Positions 45,410 to 55,299 of a stretch of DNA of 64,000 bases are shown one piece after another (within the stretch, counting starts at the first letter, position 1; every line of letters starts with the position of its first letter). The stretch comes from Valencia hispanica. Lineage: Eukaryota; Chordata; Actinopteri; Cyprinodontiformes; Valenciidae. The position numbers and the translations under genes are program-made. The stretch spans positions 42,518,001 through 42,582,000 of the forward strand of contig OY747701.1 in the NCBI GenBank assembly GCA_963556495.2, written 5' to 3'. A model generated the notes under the pieces. It saw nothing but the letters and a program-made list of their open reading frames with translations. It had not been told where the DNA came from and did not search any database.

Positions 45410-47292
45410 AAAAAGAGCCTTCAGGGAGGGAGACAGGGAATTACTGAGGAGTATACAGAAGCAACTTAAGGTCAAGATCAGAGACAGCAAGGAGGCATAC
45501 AGGAAGAAGCTGGAGAACAAACTACAGAGGGACAATATCCGAGATGTCTGGTCAGGAATGAGAAAGATCACAGGCTTTAAGGACAGGAAGGATTGGATAG
45601 ATGGAAGTCTGGACAGAGCCAATGAACTGAACACATTCTTCAACAGGTTCAGTTCAGGAACTAGCTTAGCATCCTCCTCTCCTGTTGCCAGCCAAACAGA
45701 CATCCCACTCTCCTCTGATCAACAGTTTCCCTGTTACACCTCGGATGTTTTATCCTTCACCTCAGCCATGGACTCTTCTGATTCCACAAGTTTGACTTCA
45801 ACCAAGTCAGAAAATGCTGCTATCCCGTTTGCCTCCCCCTCCCACTTGTTTGTCTCCAAAAGTCAGGTGAAGAGGCAGCTGGAGAAACTGAACCGGAACA
45901 AGGCTGCAGGTCCAGATGGTGTCAGCCCCAGAGTCCTGAAGGCCTGTGCTGAGCAGCTTGTGGGATCTTGCAGTACCTCTTCAACCTTAGCCTAACTCAG
46001 GAGAAGGTCCCAGTGTTGTGGAAGACATCTTGCCTTGTTCCAGTACCAAAGAGAACTCACCCATCAGTCATCAATGACTATAGACCTGTTGCCCTGACAT
46101 CCCACATCATGAAGGTCCTGGAAAGACTCCTGTTGGCACCCCTGAGTAAGCAAACAAGAACGTATCAGGACCCACTGCAGTTTGCATATCGTTGTGGAGT
46201 TGGAGTTGAAGATGCCATCATCCACCTGCTTCAACCAACCCACTGTCATCTGGACAAAGCAGGCAGCACTGTGAGGATCATGTTCTTTGATTTCTCCAGT
46301 GCATTTAACACAATTCAGCCTGATTTGCTTTGTCAGTAACTCCTGAAGACACAGGTGGAGCCCTCAACAATCGCCTGGATCAATGACTACCTGAGAAACA
46401 GACCACAATTTGTGAGACTGAAGAATTGTGTGTCAAACCAGGTAGTCAGCAGCACAGGAGGACCACAGGGGACCGTACTCTCATCATTCCTTTTCACTCT
46501 GTACACCTCAGACTTCCAGTACAGATCAGAGACCTGTCATCTGCAGAAATACTCAGATGACTCTGCAATTGTCTGGTGTATCAGAGATGGACAAGATCCT
46601 GAATACAGAGAGCTGGTGGACCGCTTTGTGACATGGTGTGGAAACAATCGTCTTACTTTGAATGTGAACAAAACAAAGGAGATTGTAGATTTCAGAAGAA
46701 ACAGGGATACATCAAACACTGTTTCCATCATGGGAGAAGAAGTGGAGGTGGTTGAGGAGTATCAATACCTCGGAGTTCACCTTGACAACAGACTGGACTG
46801 GAGACTGAATAGTGAAGCCGTCTACAAGAAGGGACAGAGCAGACTGTACTTCTTGAGGAAGCTTAGGTCCTTCAAGGTTTGCAGCAAAATGCTGCAGATA
46901 TTCTACAAGTCTGTTGTGGAGAGTGTAATCTCTTCAGCCGTCATCTGTTGGGGTAGCAGCATCAGAGCCAGGGATTTAAAAAGGCTAAACAACCTGATAA
47001 AGATGGTTCTGTTCTTGGGACGACTGTGGAACATCTGGAGATGATAATGCAAAGAAGGATTCTTCATAAAATCAAAAAAATGATGGACAACCCTGAGCAT
47101 CCTCTTCATGAGACTGTCACACAACAACAGAGCGTCTTCAGTCGGAGGCTTCTTCAGTTTCGCTGCAATACAGACCACAGCCATCATCATCTACAACAAC
47201 TCCTTAAAGAATTAATTATATGAGCTATACCAACACTTAATTTCCCTCTGGGATCAATAAAGTATTTTTGAATTTTGAATTGAATTGAATAT
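45410..47292 (+). mobile_element. Rex1-like LINE, 5'-truncated, inside L1-B
   Basis: The insert starts in the linker before RT (LKVKIRDSKEAYRKKLENK), runs through the RT and ends in the 3' UTR with GGGATCAATAAAG and TTGAATTG repeats. ACATA lies on both sides (45405-45409 and 47293-47297), a probable short target duplication. L1-B endonuclease text continues across the insert in register. The endonuclease domain of the Rex1-like element itself is absent. Confidence 0.85.
45558..47044 (+). pseudogene. Rex1-like reverse transcriptase with frame breaks
   Basis: Three overlapping frames together give the RT: WSGMRKITGFK and LDRANELNTFFNRFSS (45558-45995), LNRNKAAGPDGVSPRVLKA, then SCLVPVPKRTHPSVINDY and YRPVALTSHIMKVLERLL (45968-46339), FDFSSAFNTIQP (motif A Asp), then QGTVLSSFLFTLYTSDF (motif B) and KYSDDSAIVW (YxDD catalytic turn), YQYLGVHLDNRLDW and the C-terminal KKGQSRLYFLRKLRSF (46355-47044). 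Breaks near 45970, 46340 and 47030 inactivate it. The 46131-46540 stretch is nearly the same as the slice inside the gypsy element at 2104-2499. Confidence 0.9.
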
Positions 47293-49029
47293 ACATAGAC
47301 CGTGTACTCAGATTGACCATTTCCTGCTAGACTCCTAACTATTGGCTTGCATTAATAAATCCAAATGTCACAATATAATAATTTCAGATCAGAGTCCAGT
47401 ATCTATAAGTATGAAAATGTCACTCCAAAACAAATTTATCACTGGCGGTTTAATTCACTTTTGCTTGCTGACCAAGACTTTGTTAAACATGTATCATCCC
47501 ATATTTCTCAATTCTTGGAATTTAATGATAATGGCGCAGTGAGTGATTGAGTCTTATGGGAGTCATTAAAAGCGTACATTAGAGGACAGATATTTTAGTA
47601 TGAATCTTTAATAAAGAAACATAATAGTAACAGACTGAAAGATATAGAATCAAAACTTGAAGCGGCAGAACAAATCTATCAAAAAACTCTCCTCCAAACA
47701 GACTATAAAAAGATTCTTGAATTGAAATTTGAACATAATTCCATTTTGGGTGAGCAGATCAAAACCTTACCATTAAAGTTGAATCAAAAGCACTCTGAGT
47801 TAGGAGATAAGCCACACAAGTTATTAGTTGGTCAGTTAAAAAGTGAACAGACTAAGCGAGCTATTTATAAAATTAGATCAAAATCTATTGTCTGTTCACT
47901 GACTTACAAGACATTAATGAACACTTTCGAGAGTTTTATTCTGAAATGTATACAACTAAATCAACAGCTAGGCAGAACAATCTGGATCAATTTTTTTGTT
48001 CATTATCCCTCCCACAACTTGATACTTTCAGCAGTGATCAAGGCGTTCCCTTCAGGGAAGGCGGCTGGCCCAGATGGGTTTAGCATTTAGCCTTGTGCAG
48101 AAGGGCATGGATGACACAGAACCGGGAAACTATCGCCCAATTGCCCTATTAAACTACAATCTAAAAATCATCACAAAGGTTTAACGACTAGACTAGCAAA
48201 ACAAATCGCTGAAATAATACACCCTGATCAAACAGGCTTTATACACAGTAGATTTTCATTTTGTAATGTGCTTAAAATTCTCAATGTCTTATATGCTGGT
48301 CATAGATTAAATAAAGATGCAGCAATTCTGTCTTCAAATGCCCACAAATCATTTGATATGATTGAATGGCCATATTTGATGTTGTCACTTACAAAAATTG
48401 TTTTATAAAAGTGATACCTTTATTGAATGGATTAGGATATTATATGCACGGCCACTGTCCCATGTTCTCACAAACAGTTATAAATCTAGAGCTATCCCAT
48501 TGTTCTGTGGAGTAAGGCAGGGAGACACACTTTCACCCTTGCTTTTCAACTTAGCGTTGGAGCCCCTGTCGCACTGCAGGAACATCCAGATATAGACTGG
48601 ATTAAGATTGGTAATACTGAAATCAGAGCTACCCTTTATGCGGATAATCTAGCTATCTGTTTAGCTAAACCTAGGGTGTTCCTGCTCTCCTTAAATTTAT
48701 AGATTCGTTTAGTGTGATCTCAGACTACAAAATAAACTGGGACAAAAGTAAATTCTTGCCACTTGGGGCCTCCCTCTTTGATTATTTCTTAAAAACCCTA
48801 CCCATCACAGTGTCAAATCATCATTTTACATATTTGGGTTTTCAACCCAAAGCATCTTTTTGAATCTAATTATGTCGAAGCCATAGAGAGCATGAAAAAT
48901 ATAATAGAAAGCTGGAGGTTATTGCAATTTTTTATTATTAATCGGGTAGATGCAGTGAAGATGGTTTTTCTACCCAAACTAGCATATCTTTTTCAAAATC
49001 TTCCTCTTTTTTATCGTCATCTTTCTTAA
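47293..49029 (+). pseudogene. L1 ORF2 remnant: end of endonuclease and RT (copy B)
   Basis: The pieces read, in order, SDQSPVSISM (end of endonuclease), a coiled linker (LKDIESKLEAAEQIYQ), GKAAGPDGF, PDQTGFIHSRFSFCN, AHKSFDMIEWPY (motif A place), GVRQGDTLSPLLFNLALEPL (motif B) and LYADNLAICLA (motif C place, where the second Asp of YADD is Asn), then YLGFQPK and VDAVKMVFLPKLAYLFQNLP. Many stops separate them. The Asn in the catalytic turn and the stops show an old copy. The last L1 codons before the TTAA insertion are at about 49025. Confidence 0.8.
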
Positions 49030-49293
49030 AGGAGTCATAACCTAGTATTACCTTGGATACCCATGCTCTATTATAGTCTTTCAGGCCCTTCTAAAAAAGA
49101 AAAGTTGAAAGAAAATAAACACAGAGCTCCTCTGACAACTTATTTCTGAAGGCATTATTGTCTCGCAAGATCTAATGCAATATTTTTGGCTGTCGTGGAC
49201 TGTCATTGTAATAATGCAAATGAGGGGCGCGTTGATTGGTGGCATTCTAGGTCATTTGCTGTTTGCAAATTTGCAGCCATTACCTGTGTTGTC

Positions 49294-49944
49294 CTCCAAG
49301 CCAGCGGACCCCAACCCCCGGGCCGCGGACTGGTACTGGGCTGTGGGTCATGTGGTACTGGGCCGCGGGCCACACAGAAAGAATTCATAACTTCAGTATT
49401 TCCGTTTTATTTATTATGAGCGTGATCCCTGTTTTATTTTGAAAAATGACCGGATATCCCCGTTACATAGCTCAAGCTTGACACATCAAGAGGCTTGTAT
49501 TGGTCACGTGATAGTTACCGCTAAAATTAATCTTACAAGCTAGCAAGATGGATAGAAAACAAATGTTTCTCGATCATTTCTTTGGAAAGGGGAAAAGGTC
49601 CAAGCCCTTTCACTGATTCAGCTTTATGGTAAGTTACATTTTTCATGCACTTTGTATTTGTTTTTGTGGTAAATCTTGAATTATTAAAGGTATGTTTTAA
49701 ATGTTTCCATGGCGACCAGAGAGCGTTAGGGGGCTGAGTGTATGTTACTCGTAATATGTTGTCTGTTAATAAAGCTGCAAATACACATTGGATTTACGTT
49801 TATTGTTATAATTTAAAAAATACACCGTTTTTATACCGTCCGTTATCATTTATCCGCCACACCTTAAAGGCCGGTCTGTGAAAATATTGTCTGATATCAA
49901 ACCGGTCTGTGGCGAAGAAAAGGTTGGGGACCACTGCTCCAAGC
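49294..49944. mobile_element. hAT MITE inside the TTAA element
   Basis: The ends CAGCGGACCCCAACC (49302) and GGTTGGGGACCACTG (ending 49936) form imperfect TIRs. The 8-bp duplication CTCCAAGC lies at 49294-49301 and 49937-49944, the hAT signature. Subterminal text GGGCCGCGGACTGGTACTGG matches the inverted GGCCGGTCTGTG and ACCGGTCTGTGG-type words at the other end. It is 635 bp and non-coding. Confidence 0.92.
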
Positions 49945-50210
49945 TACTACTCACGCTAGCATACAATAGCCGCATTAGCAGTTCGCTGCTGTTTGTTACA
50001 CACAGTAGAGCAATAAAAACACAGCCTTAACGTTTCAATTGCAGGCAAGTCTCTGATTGTTGGAATGGCCTCTTTTTCCAAACGGAGCTCGAGTTTGTAC
50101 TTTGAATCGGAATTCAGTAATGGCGGCGCTCGACTGAATATGAGGGGGAGAGGAGCAGGGCGTGCTTCCTGCAGCATAGATCTGCGATATCCATACATGG
50201 TATATCCTGC

Positions 50211-50232
50211 GCCGACTTGACGTCAAGTCGGC
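50211..50232. promoter_or_regulatory. 22-bp perfect palindrome with a CRE-like centre
   Basis: The half-site GCCGACTTGAC is followed exactly by its reverse complement, so the full 22 bp is a perfect palindrome. Its centre is TGACGTCA, the consensus cAMP-response element bound by CREB/ATF factors. It lies inside the TTAA element. Confidence 0.75.
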
Positions 50233-50402
50233 CAGAAATTTAACAACGCATATTTGAGTGCACGTGGGGTGGTTGACGAACCCAAGAGTAACCAAACGCT
50301 TTAAACAAATGCTATTGGCTTCCTGGCCAGTTTATAATCCTTAGGCAATCATAACATACATTTTGTTTCGTGGAAAAGTGAAAATTACAGGTCATGACTC
50401 CT

Positions 50403-50660
50403 TTAAAGAAGATCAATTCCATAGTGTTGACATTAATATGGGGATACAAGTTGCACAGGATAGCTAAAGCACACCTGCACAAACCAGTGAAACGATGTTG
50501 TCTTGGCCCTCCCAATTTTTCAACACTACTATTGGGCAGGAAACTTGAGAGCTCTGACCTATTGGAAACAGAGGGAGTCCACCCTTAATATCACTTCCCT
50601 TAAATATATTTCTGGCTCCATATCTGAACAGTCTCTCTGGGCTCCTTTGTTCGGCTCCAT
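50403..50660 (+). pseudogene. L1 ORF2 remnant after RT (copy B)
   Basis: The reading KKINSIVLTLIWGYKLHRIA, then KAHLHKPVKR and GPPNF, is the conserved post-RT region of L1 ORF2p (IW...K..RI, then LGLPNF-like). It continues in broken frames to SLWAPLFGS and then meets the GC-rich block at about 50661. Confidence 0.8.
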
Positions 50661-53600
50661 CACCTAGTAGGGGTGGGGGGCACTTGGTTTTGTCGTTTTG
50701 GATACTGAGGCTGATGTGGGGGGTTTTGGGGTTGGAGGCGTCTGGGGGGGATCCCTGGGGGTGGGATCACTGGGTGGACAGGGCGCTGGACGTCGTGGCC
50801 CCAACCTGGAGTTGGGCTTTGGTGGCTTTGGGTGGGTGGATGTGGTGCCTTAGGGGGGTTGCATTGACGGACATGGGTTACTGGCCTGGTGGCTGTGCTG
50901 CGCCTGGGTAGGGTCTGGGCTGGGCCTGGGGATTCGGGGCTCTGGGGCGCCACACTCCCTAGCTGTGGTCCTGGCCGGGGTCGGCCGGCGTGGTGTCTCT
51001 TTTGCCTGTGGGGGTTGGGGCTGGCCGGCATGCGCGGCCGCCTCTCTCTTTTTCTCTGGGCCGATTGTCATCGCCGGTCCCTGTATGGCGTCTCGCCTTG
51101 TTTGCTGGTTGAGGTGCCTGGCTGGTGGTCGCGGCGGCTGGGTGGCATTTCTGGGCTTGATCAGTCCTTTTTCGCACTGGACTTAGCGCCTGGGTCTTGG
51201 TCTTTATGCGTTGCGGGGCGCTGGGGTTGGGCGTTTGCCCGGGTTCCGTCGGACCTGCGGGTGGACTGGCCGGGTAGTGGGCGTGCAGGGCAGGTGGTTG
51301 GGGCGCTGGGTTTGGTTGCCTGCCGGGCCATTGAGCAGCAGTGGTCGCTCCACAAGGGAATGGGGCTGGTGGATGTCGGCCTGATGGGGCGGCCTCCCGG
51401 TTCATCGGTTTGCTCCTGGTCTAGGCAGGTACGTCACCGGGGTTTGGGCTGCGGGGACCTCCGATGCGCAGGTGGCGCTGGGGTCCTCCTTTTGTTGGCG
51501 GAGAGGCTATTGCTAACTAGCAACAGGTGCTCTCCCCCTACGAGGGGACTTGGACGGGGGGGGGGGTGGGGGGGGTGGGGGGGGTGGGTTGGGTGGAGGG
51601 GGGCCAAACTAAACCTGGGTGTCTAGTGTCTTTTGTGTTCTGATAGTAGAGCGAATGTCAGGGTGGGTTTAGTACTCCTTATGGGATGGGGTTGGAGGGA
51701 CTGCCTTGGGGTCTGTGGGGCTTGGTGGTGCTGTGGCCGTGGGCCCCGGGTTGAACGTGCCATGGCCTCCTCCCCTGGTGGATCCCGGTGAACAGCGGTG
51801 CCTATTGGGGTCAGTGGGGGAGCTGGCTCCCTGGGAAGACACCTCTGTCCAACGCTCCACCACTTTACCACTCATATAGGGTCTTGGGGCATGGGCACAT
51901 CCCGTGGCATCCTGGGTCCCAATTTTAATATACAACTTAGACACTCCCACTTATAACATTTTCATGCGACACACATGTAGGGACTTTGGGGTGGGCACAC
52001 TTTTCGGCATCCAGAGGGGGAGCGGTTCAATCAGCTTCACCTCCGGTGCCGGTGCCCACTGTTAAACCACATATAGACACTGAGGGGTCAGGGTGGAGGT
52101 TGGGGGATGTGTGGCTGCCTTCCCCACATCCCATCCCTCAGTTCTAAATGCACATTATAACAACACGCATCAACACCATACTCGAACGGGAGGACAGAGG
52201 CTAGGGGTCTTCTCATACCCCTGTTCGCTACAGGCCATCAGGGGTTGGGGTCCGGAGGAGGAACAGATGGTCTGGTCGGTGTCTTGGGCTGTCGGGCTGC
52301 TTCGCCACTGTGTGGCCCTTGGCGGTCTGCTTGTCTCCGTCCTAGAAGGTAGGGGGTCCATCTCCCGGATTCAGGGGCTGGTGGCTCTACTGGGGCATCG
52401 GTACCTGGACCTGGGAGCATGAAGTGTGTATGGGGTGTGTGAGTGAGGGTACAGCGTCATTTCTTGGGTGTCTTGGTGAGTTAGTGAGAATGTATGTGTT
52501 TAAGAGGGAGGGAACGTATGACTGTGTCTGTATGTCTTTGTCTGCCTGTCAGGTTGGGTCTTGGGCTGCCCTCTCGCCTGGCGCACCTCAGGCCTTACAT
52601 TTAATGGGGGGCCTATTTCCCCACCGTCACTCCCCGCCGGTGACGGGGGCCGCTGCCTGCCGGTGCGCCGGTGGTCAATCCGGTTCGGACCTGGTGCTTG
52701 CCTGGCCGGGCCTGGGGGGGCCGGTGTGTCGGTCGGCCGATGCGCTGGGCCGATATCTTCCTTTGGTTGGTTGGGGCACCTCTTTTAGAGCTGCCAGGTT
52801 TGGGATTGTTGGGTGGTGCCTGCTCGGTGGCTCGGCGGGATGCGGATCCGGCGTCTCTGCTCGTTTGATCACCTGTTCTGTGCGCACCGTGCGTGGCCGG
52901 TTCATTGGCGGGTTGGACCGGCCCTGGCCTTTGCTGGATGCCTGGTCTCGGCGCTCTGCGTTGCGTTGCGTGGGATCAGGACTCGGGAGCTGGTACAACT
53001 TGGTGTCCCGGTGCTGGCTGAGCTCAGCCTGGGGATGCCGTCTGTCCGTTGCGGCGTTCGGTGGGGCGCCCTGACGTGGGGCAGGGGTGGGGCGCTGGGA
53101 TGTTGGCGGTGGGGATTGGCCCGGGTGGTGGTGACGCGTGGCAGCCGCCCGCGGCCCTGCGGTGACGGGGGCCCCTCGTCGGCCAGCCCTGGGCCCCGGC
53201 TCTCCCGGTCCATGGACCGGCCTGCCCTGGCGCGGCTGGTTGCCGGCGGGGCCCGTGAGCTCGTCACTGCTGCCCCCCGGGCCCCTGCATAGTAGCCGCT
53301 GGACGTTCCCCTGGGGTTCTCCTTTGCTCCTCTCTTGGGGGATGCGATCGGCCCTGCACCAGCATGCTCACACACACACATTGATGTGGGGTCTCTGGTG
53401 TTTAAGGATCTATTCTTGGGCTGAGGTTATCATTACTAGAGCTTGATTAATCGGTAATGAGTTTCTCTGTGACATTGTTGTTGTATTTTTATATCTATTT
53501 TTGTGTGATGTGGTTGTGTAATTCTTAGTTCACAATGTTTGGTTGGTTTTGTCGATGTTCCTTTTTCGAGTTTTGTTCCCCCCCCCCCCTCTCTGCCGTC

Positions 53601-53963
53601 CTGTGGGTATGAAGGCAGACTTCAATGTTTTCCTGTGTTTTCTTTGTTCCCCTTCCTCTCTTGTATTTTCAACTCACCCTCTCTCATGACATTTTGTTTC
53701 CTACCTCTCTTCTTCATCTTCCTTCTTTCTTCTCCTTAATTTTCCGTCTCCGTGTCCATAACATCAGGAAATAAAAACCCCAACAATTCATAATAAAGAT
53801 TTTTCACACATAAATCAAGTGGAGTACTATAGCAAAAGCTGTACTGCTCCGCTTGTGAAAGTAAATCTGTTGGGCTTCTACTTGGTACTCAGACACCAAT
53901 TCTGAGCTCCACACTGCCAAACAGGACACGTTTAAAAAAAAAAAAGAAAAAAAAAAAAGAAAA
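50661..53963 (+). repeat. GC-rich retroposed block, long copy B
   Basis: This 3.3-kb stretch is G-rich on the + strand. The first 1.24 kb (50661-51898) is unique to this copy. From 51899 on it matches 18174-20393. The last ~380 bp is pyrimidine-rich with an AATAAAG at about 53793, then CTGCCAAACAGGACACG and an A-rich tail from 53934. L1 ORF2 text stops before it and resumes after it. Long frames in several phases (for example 50889-51626 and 52424-53074) follow from the base composition and are not believed to be genes. It could be an unusually long L1 3' UTR or a non-autonomous retroposon moved by L1. Confidence 0.75.
51543..51606 (+). repeat. Long G-run tract, possible G-quadruplex
   Basis: Runs of 3-13 G separated by single T or short spacers dominate more than 50 bases. 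Four or more adjacent G runs can form a quadruplex in DNA or RNA. Polymerase slippage or assembly error is likely in such a run. Confidence 0.85.
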
Positions 53964-54140
53964 CTCTTAGATTTATATATTGACAATCAATTGGCATCAT
54001 TCTCTCAGTTGTGTGATAAGTTTACCGTCCCCAAATCACGTTTTTTCCGCTACCGACAGGTAAGACACTATAAAGGGAGCATGATCGCAGTTATACCCCC
54101 TCCTTCCAACCCATCTCCCATGTACGCACACACTTAAAAG
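53964..54140 (+). pseudogene. L1 ORF2 C-terminal remnant (copy B)
   Basis: In one frame, LLDLYIDNQLASFSQLCDKF then TVPKSRFFRYRQVRHY is the L1 ORF2p C-terminal region (the FxxFxxLxxKFxLPxxxFFRYLQxR pattern). It resumes after the poly(A) of the GC block, with about 60-80 residues missing between this and the 50660 end. Confidence 0.75.
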
Positions 54141-54430
54141 CAACAGTAAACAAGGACATTGGGCTGAGAACAGATGAGCCAGGTAAGGAAACTCCACCAG
54201 GGGACCCATCTGCATCGGCGGCAGCAGACCGACATCAACAGCTGAGGCACCGGCCCAGGGCGCCCAGTGGAGGGAAGGCTTAGACCCCCACCTCCACCCA
54301 AGCACTACCTGGAAAGTACCAAGGCAGTCACAGCCGAGGCAGAGGGCTCCCACAGAGGACACACTGGAACGAAGATTAAAATAACAGGTTAAAATATTAA
54401 AATAAAGAGTAGATAAATATGAGATTAGAT
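54141..54430 (-). repeat. GC-rich repeat fragment, minus orientation
   Basis: G-rich on the minus strand (the reverse of CTGGGCGCCCTGGGCCGG type text), with TGCCTCAGCTGTTGATGTCG reading on the minus strand. It resembles L1 3'-UTR-like sequence, but inverted relative to L1-B. No copy elsewhere in the window was seen. Confidence 0.4.
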
Positions 54431-55299
54431 AGTAATTAAATTAAATCAACACAGACTGTGGAAACTTCACACTGGACTTCAAGCATTTTGGATTGTGTGC
54501 CTCTACTGTACATTCTTCCTCCAGACTCTGGGACCTTGGTTTCCAAATGAGATGCAAAATTTGCTGTTCTTTTTTTTCTTTAGCCCAGGTAATACGCTTT
54601 TGACGTTTGTTGCTCAGGAGAGGCTTGACAAGAAGGAATATGACATTTGAAGCCCATGTCCATGAACTGTCTGTGTGAGGTGGATCTTGATGCACTAATT
54701 CCAGCCTGAGTCCACTCCCTGTGAAGGTCCCCAACACTTTTGAAATGCCTTTTCCTGACAATTCTCTCCAAGCTGCAGTCATCCCTGCTGCTTGTGCACC
54801 TTTCTTCCCCACACGTTTTGCCTCCACATAACTTTCTAATAATGTGCTTTGATACAGCATTCTGGAAACATCCAACTTCTTTTCCAATTACCTTTTGATG
54901 CTTTCCGTCCTTAAGGAGGGTGTCAATGATGGCTTTTTGCACAACTTTCAGGTCAGCAGTCTTTCCCATGATTGTGATTCCTACTAAACTAGCCTGAGAG
55001 ACCATTTAAAGGCTCAGGAACACTTTGCAGGTGTTTTGGATTAATTACCTGATTAGAGTGTGATACTTTGAGCCTAAAATATTGAACCTTTTCACAATAT
55101 TCTAATTTTCTGAGATTTTTAATTTGGGGTTTTCATAAGCTGTAAGCCATAATAATCAAAATGATTACAAATAAAGGCTTGAACTATTACGCTTAGCATG
55201 CAATGAGTCAAAATGATATATTAGTTTCTCCTTTTAAGTTGAATTACTGAAATAAATTAACTTTCTGATGATGTTCTAATTTTTGGAGTTTCGCCTGTA
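54431..55299 (-). mobile_element. Tc1-like transposon (copy 3), 3'-truncated
   Basis: The right TIR (TTTTTGGAGTTTCGCCTG ending 55297, then TA) is present, and the transposase starts on the minus strand. The element breaks off at about 54431 in the middle of the catalytic domain, so the other TIR is missing. Confidence 0.85.
54441..54967 (-). pseudogene. Tc1-like transposase N-terminal half
   Basis: The start MGKTADLKVVQK (about 54967) is the conserved one. HTH 1 (KEVGCFQNAVSKHI) and HTH 2 (EWTQAGISASRSTSHR) are readable, then a frameshift occurs near 54640. The next frame shows RITWAKEKKEQQ and SLKSSVKF-like text, ending in QSVLI before the truncation. The first catalytic Asp block is damaged, and the rest of the DDE domain is absent. 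Confidence 0.85.

Larger units (their letters stand above)
49026..50406. mobile_element. TTAA-type DNA transposon, non-autonomous, in L1-B
   Basis: TTAA at 49026-49029 and 50403-50406 flanks an element with terminal inverted repeats AGGAGTCATAACCT (49030) and AGGTCATGACTCCT (ending 50402), 13 of 14 matching. L1 ORF2 text continues after it with KKINSIVLTLIWGYK. TTAA duplication is known for piggyBac and Kolobok superfamilies; the AGG-type end fits Kolobok slightly better. No transposase frame exists. Without the nested hAT it is about 730 bp. Confidence 0.8.
43455..54140 (+). mobile_element. L1-type LINE copy B, multiply interrupted
   Basis: An L1 5' UTR (GGTGGAGCTAACATGGCGGC at about 43466) leads to an ORF1 remnant, ORF2 endonuclease pieces, RT pieces and a C-terminal piece up to about 54140. 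Every part carries stops and frameshifts. Four insertions split it: a GC-block copy (43595-43983), a Rex1 LINE (45410-47292), a TTAA transposon with an internal hAT MITE (49030-50402), and the 3.3-kb GC-rich block (50661-53963). Once these are set aside, the L1 pieces follow each other in the right order and orientation. ORF1 and ORF2 differ clearly from L1-A, so this is another L1 lineage. Confidence 0.82.

Noticed and set aside
50889..51626. 245-residue frame in the GC-rich block
   Set aside because: Trp/Gly/Leu-rich translation, no domain, open frames on both strands at the same place; explained by G-rich composition.
52424..53074. 216-residue frame in the GC-rich block as a gene
   Set aside because: Shared with the other block copy, but several overlapping phases are open and no motif is visible; kept only as a low-interest finding.
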